Shown here piece by piece: positions 30,862-31,921 of a stretch of 31,921 nt of DNA. Position numbers and translations under genes: made by a program. The stretch is from assembly GCF_039710355.1 (NCBI RefSeq), contig NZ_JBDKWZ010000031.1, forward strand, positions 1 to 31,921, given 5' to 3'. Origin of the DNA: Rapidithrix thailandica (GTDB taxonomy: Bacteria; Bacteroidota; Bacteroidia; Cytophagales; Flammeovirgaceae). Position 1 is the first letter of the stretch, and each line of letters begins with the position of its first letter. The notes below the pieces were generated by a model. The model worked only from the letters and a program-made list of their open reading frames with translations, had not been told where the DNA came from and did not search any database.

Positions 30862-31921
30862 ATGCTGAAAAATTTAAAATGTTGTGATAACTTTTTAGAA
30901 ATAAAAAAGATAGCCCTCATATTGGCTATCTTTTTTATAGAAATACCTGTCATCATCTCACAAGAAAACAATACCTATCTATTAACTTCTAATGTATGGA
31001 CTCCCGATAATGGTGATGGAACCTATAAAAACCCTGTACTTTGGGGGGATTGGCCAGACCCGGATGTTATTCGTGTAGATGACGATTTTTATTTAATCAC
31101 GACCAGTATGCATTATATGCCTGGGAGTCCTATTGTGAAATCGAAAGACTTGGTAAACTGGGAATTTGCGAGTTATCCCATCGAACGATACGATGAAGAC
31201 CCCCGTTTCGACATGAATGGTGGCGAACTATACCTTAATGGATCTTGGGCGAATACCATACGCTACCACAAGGGTAAATTTTATGTGGGTTTTTGCACTC
31301 CTAAAAACAAGGAAGGCACAACAGGGCACTTTTCCATGTGTGTAGCCGATAATATCGAAGGACCCTGGCAACGTACCATTTTTCCGGAATTTTTATATGA
31401 TCCGGGTTTATTTTTTGACGATGATGGTAAAGGCTATATTGCTCATGGTCAAACCGATATTTATATCACTCCACTAGCTGACGATTATTTATCCGTTTCG
31501 GGAAAATCGGTTAAAGTCATTGAAGGCGAACCTGTTGAAGGCTCGCATATGTATAAAATAAATGGAAAGTATTACATTTTTAGTCCATCAGCGGGTACCG
31601 GTTCTCAAATTTGCTTTCGATCGGATAATATTTATGGACCCTACGAAAAAAAGGTGGTTATGCACGACCAACGTAATACCCAGTGGGGTATACATCAAGG
31701 GGCCTTGGTACAGCTTAAAAATGGCGATTGGTGGTGCTTAATTATGGAAGACCGCGATCCGATTGGTAGGACAACCCGGTTAGAACCTGTTACTTGGATT
31801 GATGGCTGGCCTATGATTGGGGAAAAAAGCAAAACAGGTGATTGGATAGGTGTAACCAACTTTAAAAAGCCAGATGTAGGTAACACATACCCTATAACGA
31901 ACCCAGCTACCACCGATGAGT
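30862..31921 (+). CDS. GH43-family glycoside hydrolase (3' end outside window)
   Basis: At least 353 aa, open to the window edge. The N-terminus has a signal peptide (hydrophobic stretch about 17-32, cut near SQE). The five-bladed propeller pattern of GH43 follows: NPVLWGDWPDPDVIRV with Asp66 as the likely base, YDPGLFFDDDGKGY with Asp180 as the pKa-modulating Asp, and EGSHMYKINGKYY with Glu226 as the acid. GH43 enzymes act on xylosides or arabinosides of plant or algal polysaccharides. This suggests a polysaccharide-utilisation gene unrelated to the T6SS. The ATG at 30862 is the only start that supplies a signal peptide, since the next in-frame Met is residue 83. Exact substrate cannot be told. 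Confidence 0.85.
   Translation, partial: MLKNLKCCDNFLEIKKIALILAIFFIEIPVIISQENNTYLLTSNVWTPDNGDGTYKNPVLWGDWPDPDVIRVDDDFYLITTSMHYMPGSPIVKSKDLVNWEFASYPIERYDEDPRFDMNGGELYLNGSWANTIRYHKGKFYVGFCTPKNKEGTTGHFSMCVADNIEGPWQRTIFPEFLYDPGLFFDDDGKGYIAHGQTDIYITPLADDYLSVSGKSVKVIEGEPVEGSHMYKINGKYYIFSPSAGTGSQICFRSDNIYGPYEKKVVMHDQRNTQWGIHQGALVQLKNGDWWCLIMEDRDPIGRTTRLEPVTWIDGWPMIGEKSKTGDWIGVTNFKKPDVGNTYPITNPATTDE
30901..30938. repeat. Perfect 15-bp inverted repeat, terminator-shaped, inside the GH43 signal-peptide codons
   Basis: ATAAAAAAGATAGCC (30901-30915) pairs exactly with GGCTATCTTTTTTAT (30924-30938) around an 8-base loop. A GC-rich stem end and a T6 run give the form of a bidirectional intrinsic terminator, yet it lies in the reading frame about 40 bases after the start codon. 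Confidence 0.6.

Noticed and set aside
1..31921. tRNA, rRNA or riboswitch genes
   Set aside because: I saw no cloverleaf, rRNA-like or known riboswitch pattern by eye; a covariance-model search would be needed to exclude short ones.

Overview
The window is from a member of the Bacteroidota, probably a free-living flavobacterium-like organism. The evidence is the family content: a type VI secretion system of the Bacteroidota subtype (T6SSiii: TssB, a Bacteroidota-type TssC, TssK, a TssO-like protein and TssD/Hcp-like tubes), a GH43 glycoside hydrolase, and starts that mostly lack Shine-Dalgarno sequences. The inner part carries structural T6SS genes and cargo genes. Both ends carry insertion-sequence debris: an IS630-type transposase tail at 1-111 and a decayed IS3-type transposase at about 29993-30420.

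Layout. (1) 366-2931: a 501-aa putative effector with a transglutaminase-like Cys-His-Asp arrangement in its C-terminal half, followed by an exported 351-aa candidate immunity protein. (2) 3108-3788: an Hcp/TssD tube protein with an extra C-terminal domain. (3) 4044-5322 (minus): a two-gene unit, a secreted 185-aa protein and an unrecognised 239-aa protein. (4) 5702-6088 (minus): a plain Hcp. (5) 6758-8472 (minus): tssK then tssO-like, divergent from tssB-tssC (8810-10632, plus). (6) 11124-14663: hcp, vgrG and a 445-aa putative adaptor. (7) 15346-19629: a full-length 1427-aa PAAR-like/Rhs effector with a PD-(D/E)XK (PoNe-like) nuclease tip, followed by its candidate immunity gene.

(8) 20540-29908: the most unusual region, an array of five displaced Rhs C-terminal modules. 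Each module begins abruptly inside the conserved 3' end of the Rhs core, continues into a different or diverged toxin tip, and is followed by candidate immunity genes. In order: deaminase-like tip + DUF416-like protein; second PoNe-like tip + immunity; GIY-YIG tip + small helical protein + Imm51-like protein; second GIY-YIG tip + paralogous small helical protein + DUF4259-like protein; and a frameshifted GIY-YIG-like tip + leucine-rich-repeat protein. Two near-identical copies of a 171-173-aa gene sit between modules with no toxin of their own. Most module joints carry a recurrent hairpin terminator. These terminators and the repeated core segments form blocks that are duplicated across the array.

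Working model (inference): the full-length Rhs is loaded on the VgrG spike and its tip is delivered by the sheath/tube machine. The downstream modules act as a store of alternative tips that could replace the active tip by recombination in the shared Rhs-core segment, while the immunity genes protect against siblings carrying other tips. The two PoNe-like pairs differ only in a block from the middle of the toxin domain to about two thirds of the way through the immunity protein. A base-composition change at 366-2931 suggests a similar exchange there. (9) 30862-31921: a GH43 enzyme that runs off the window and is unrelated to the T6SS.
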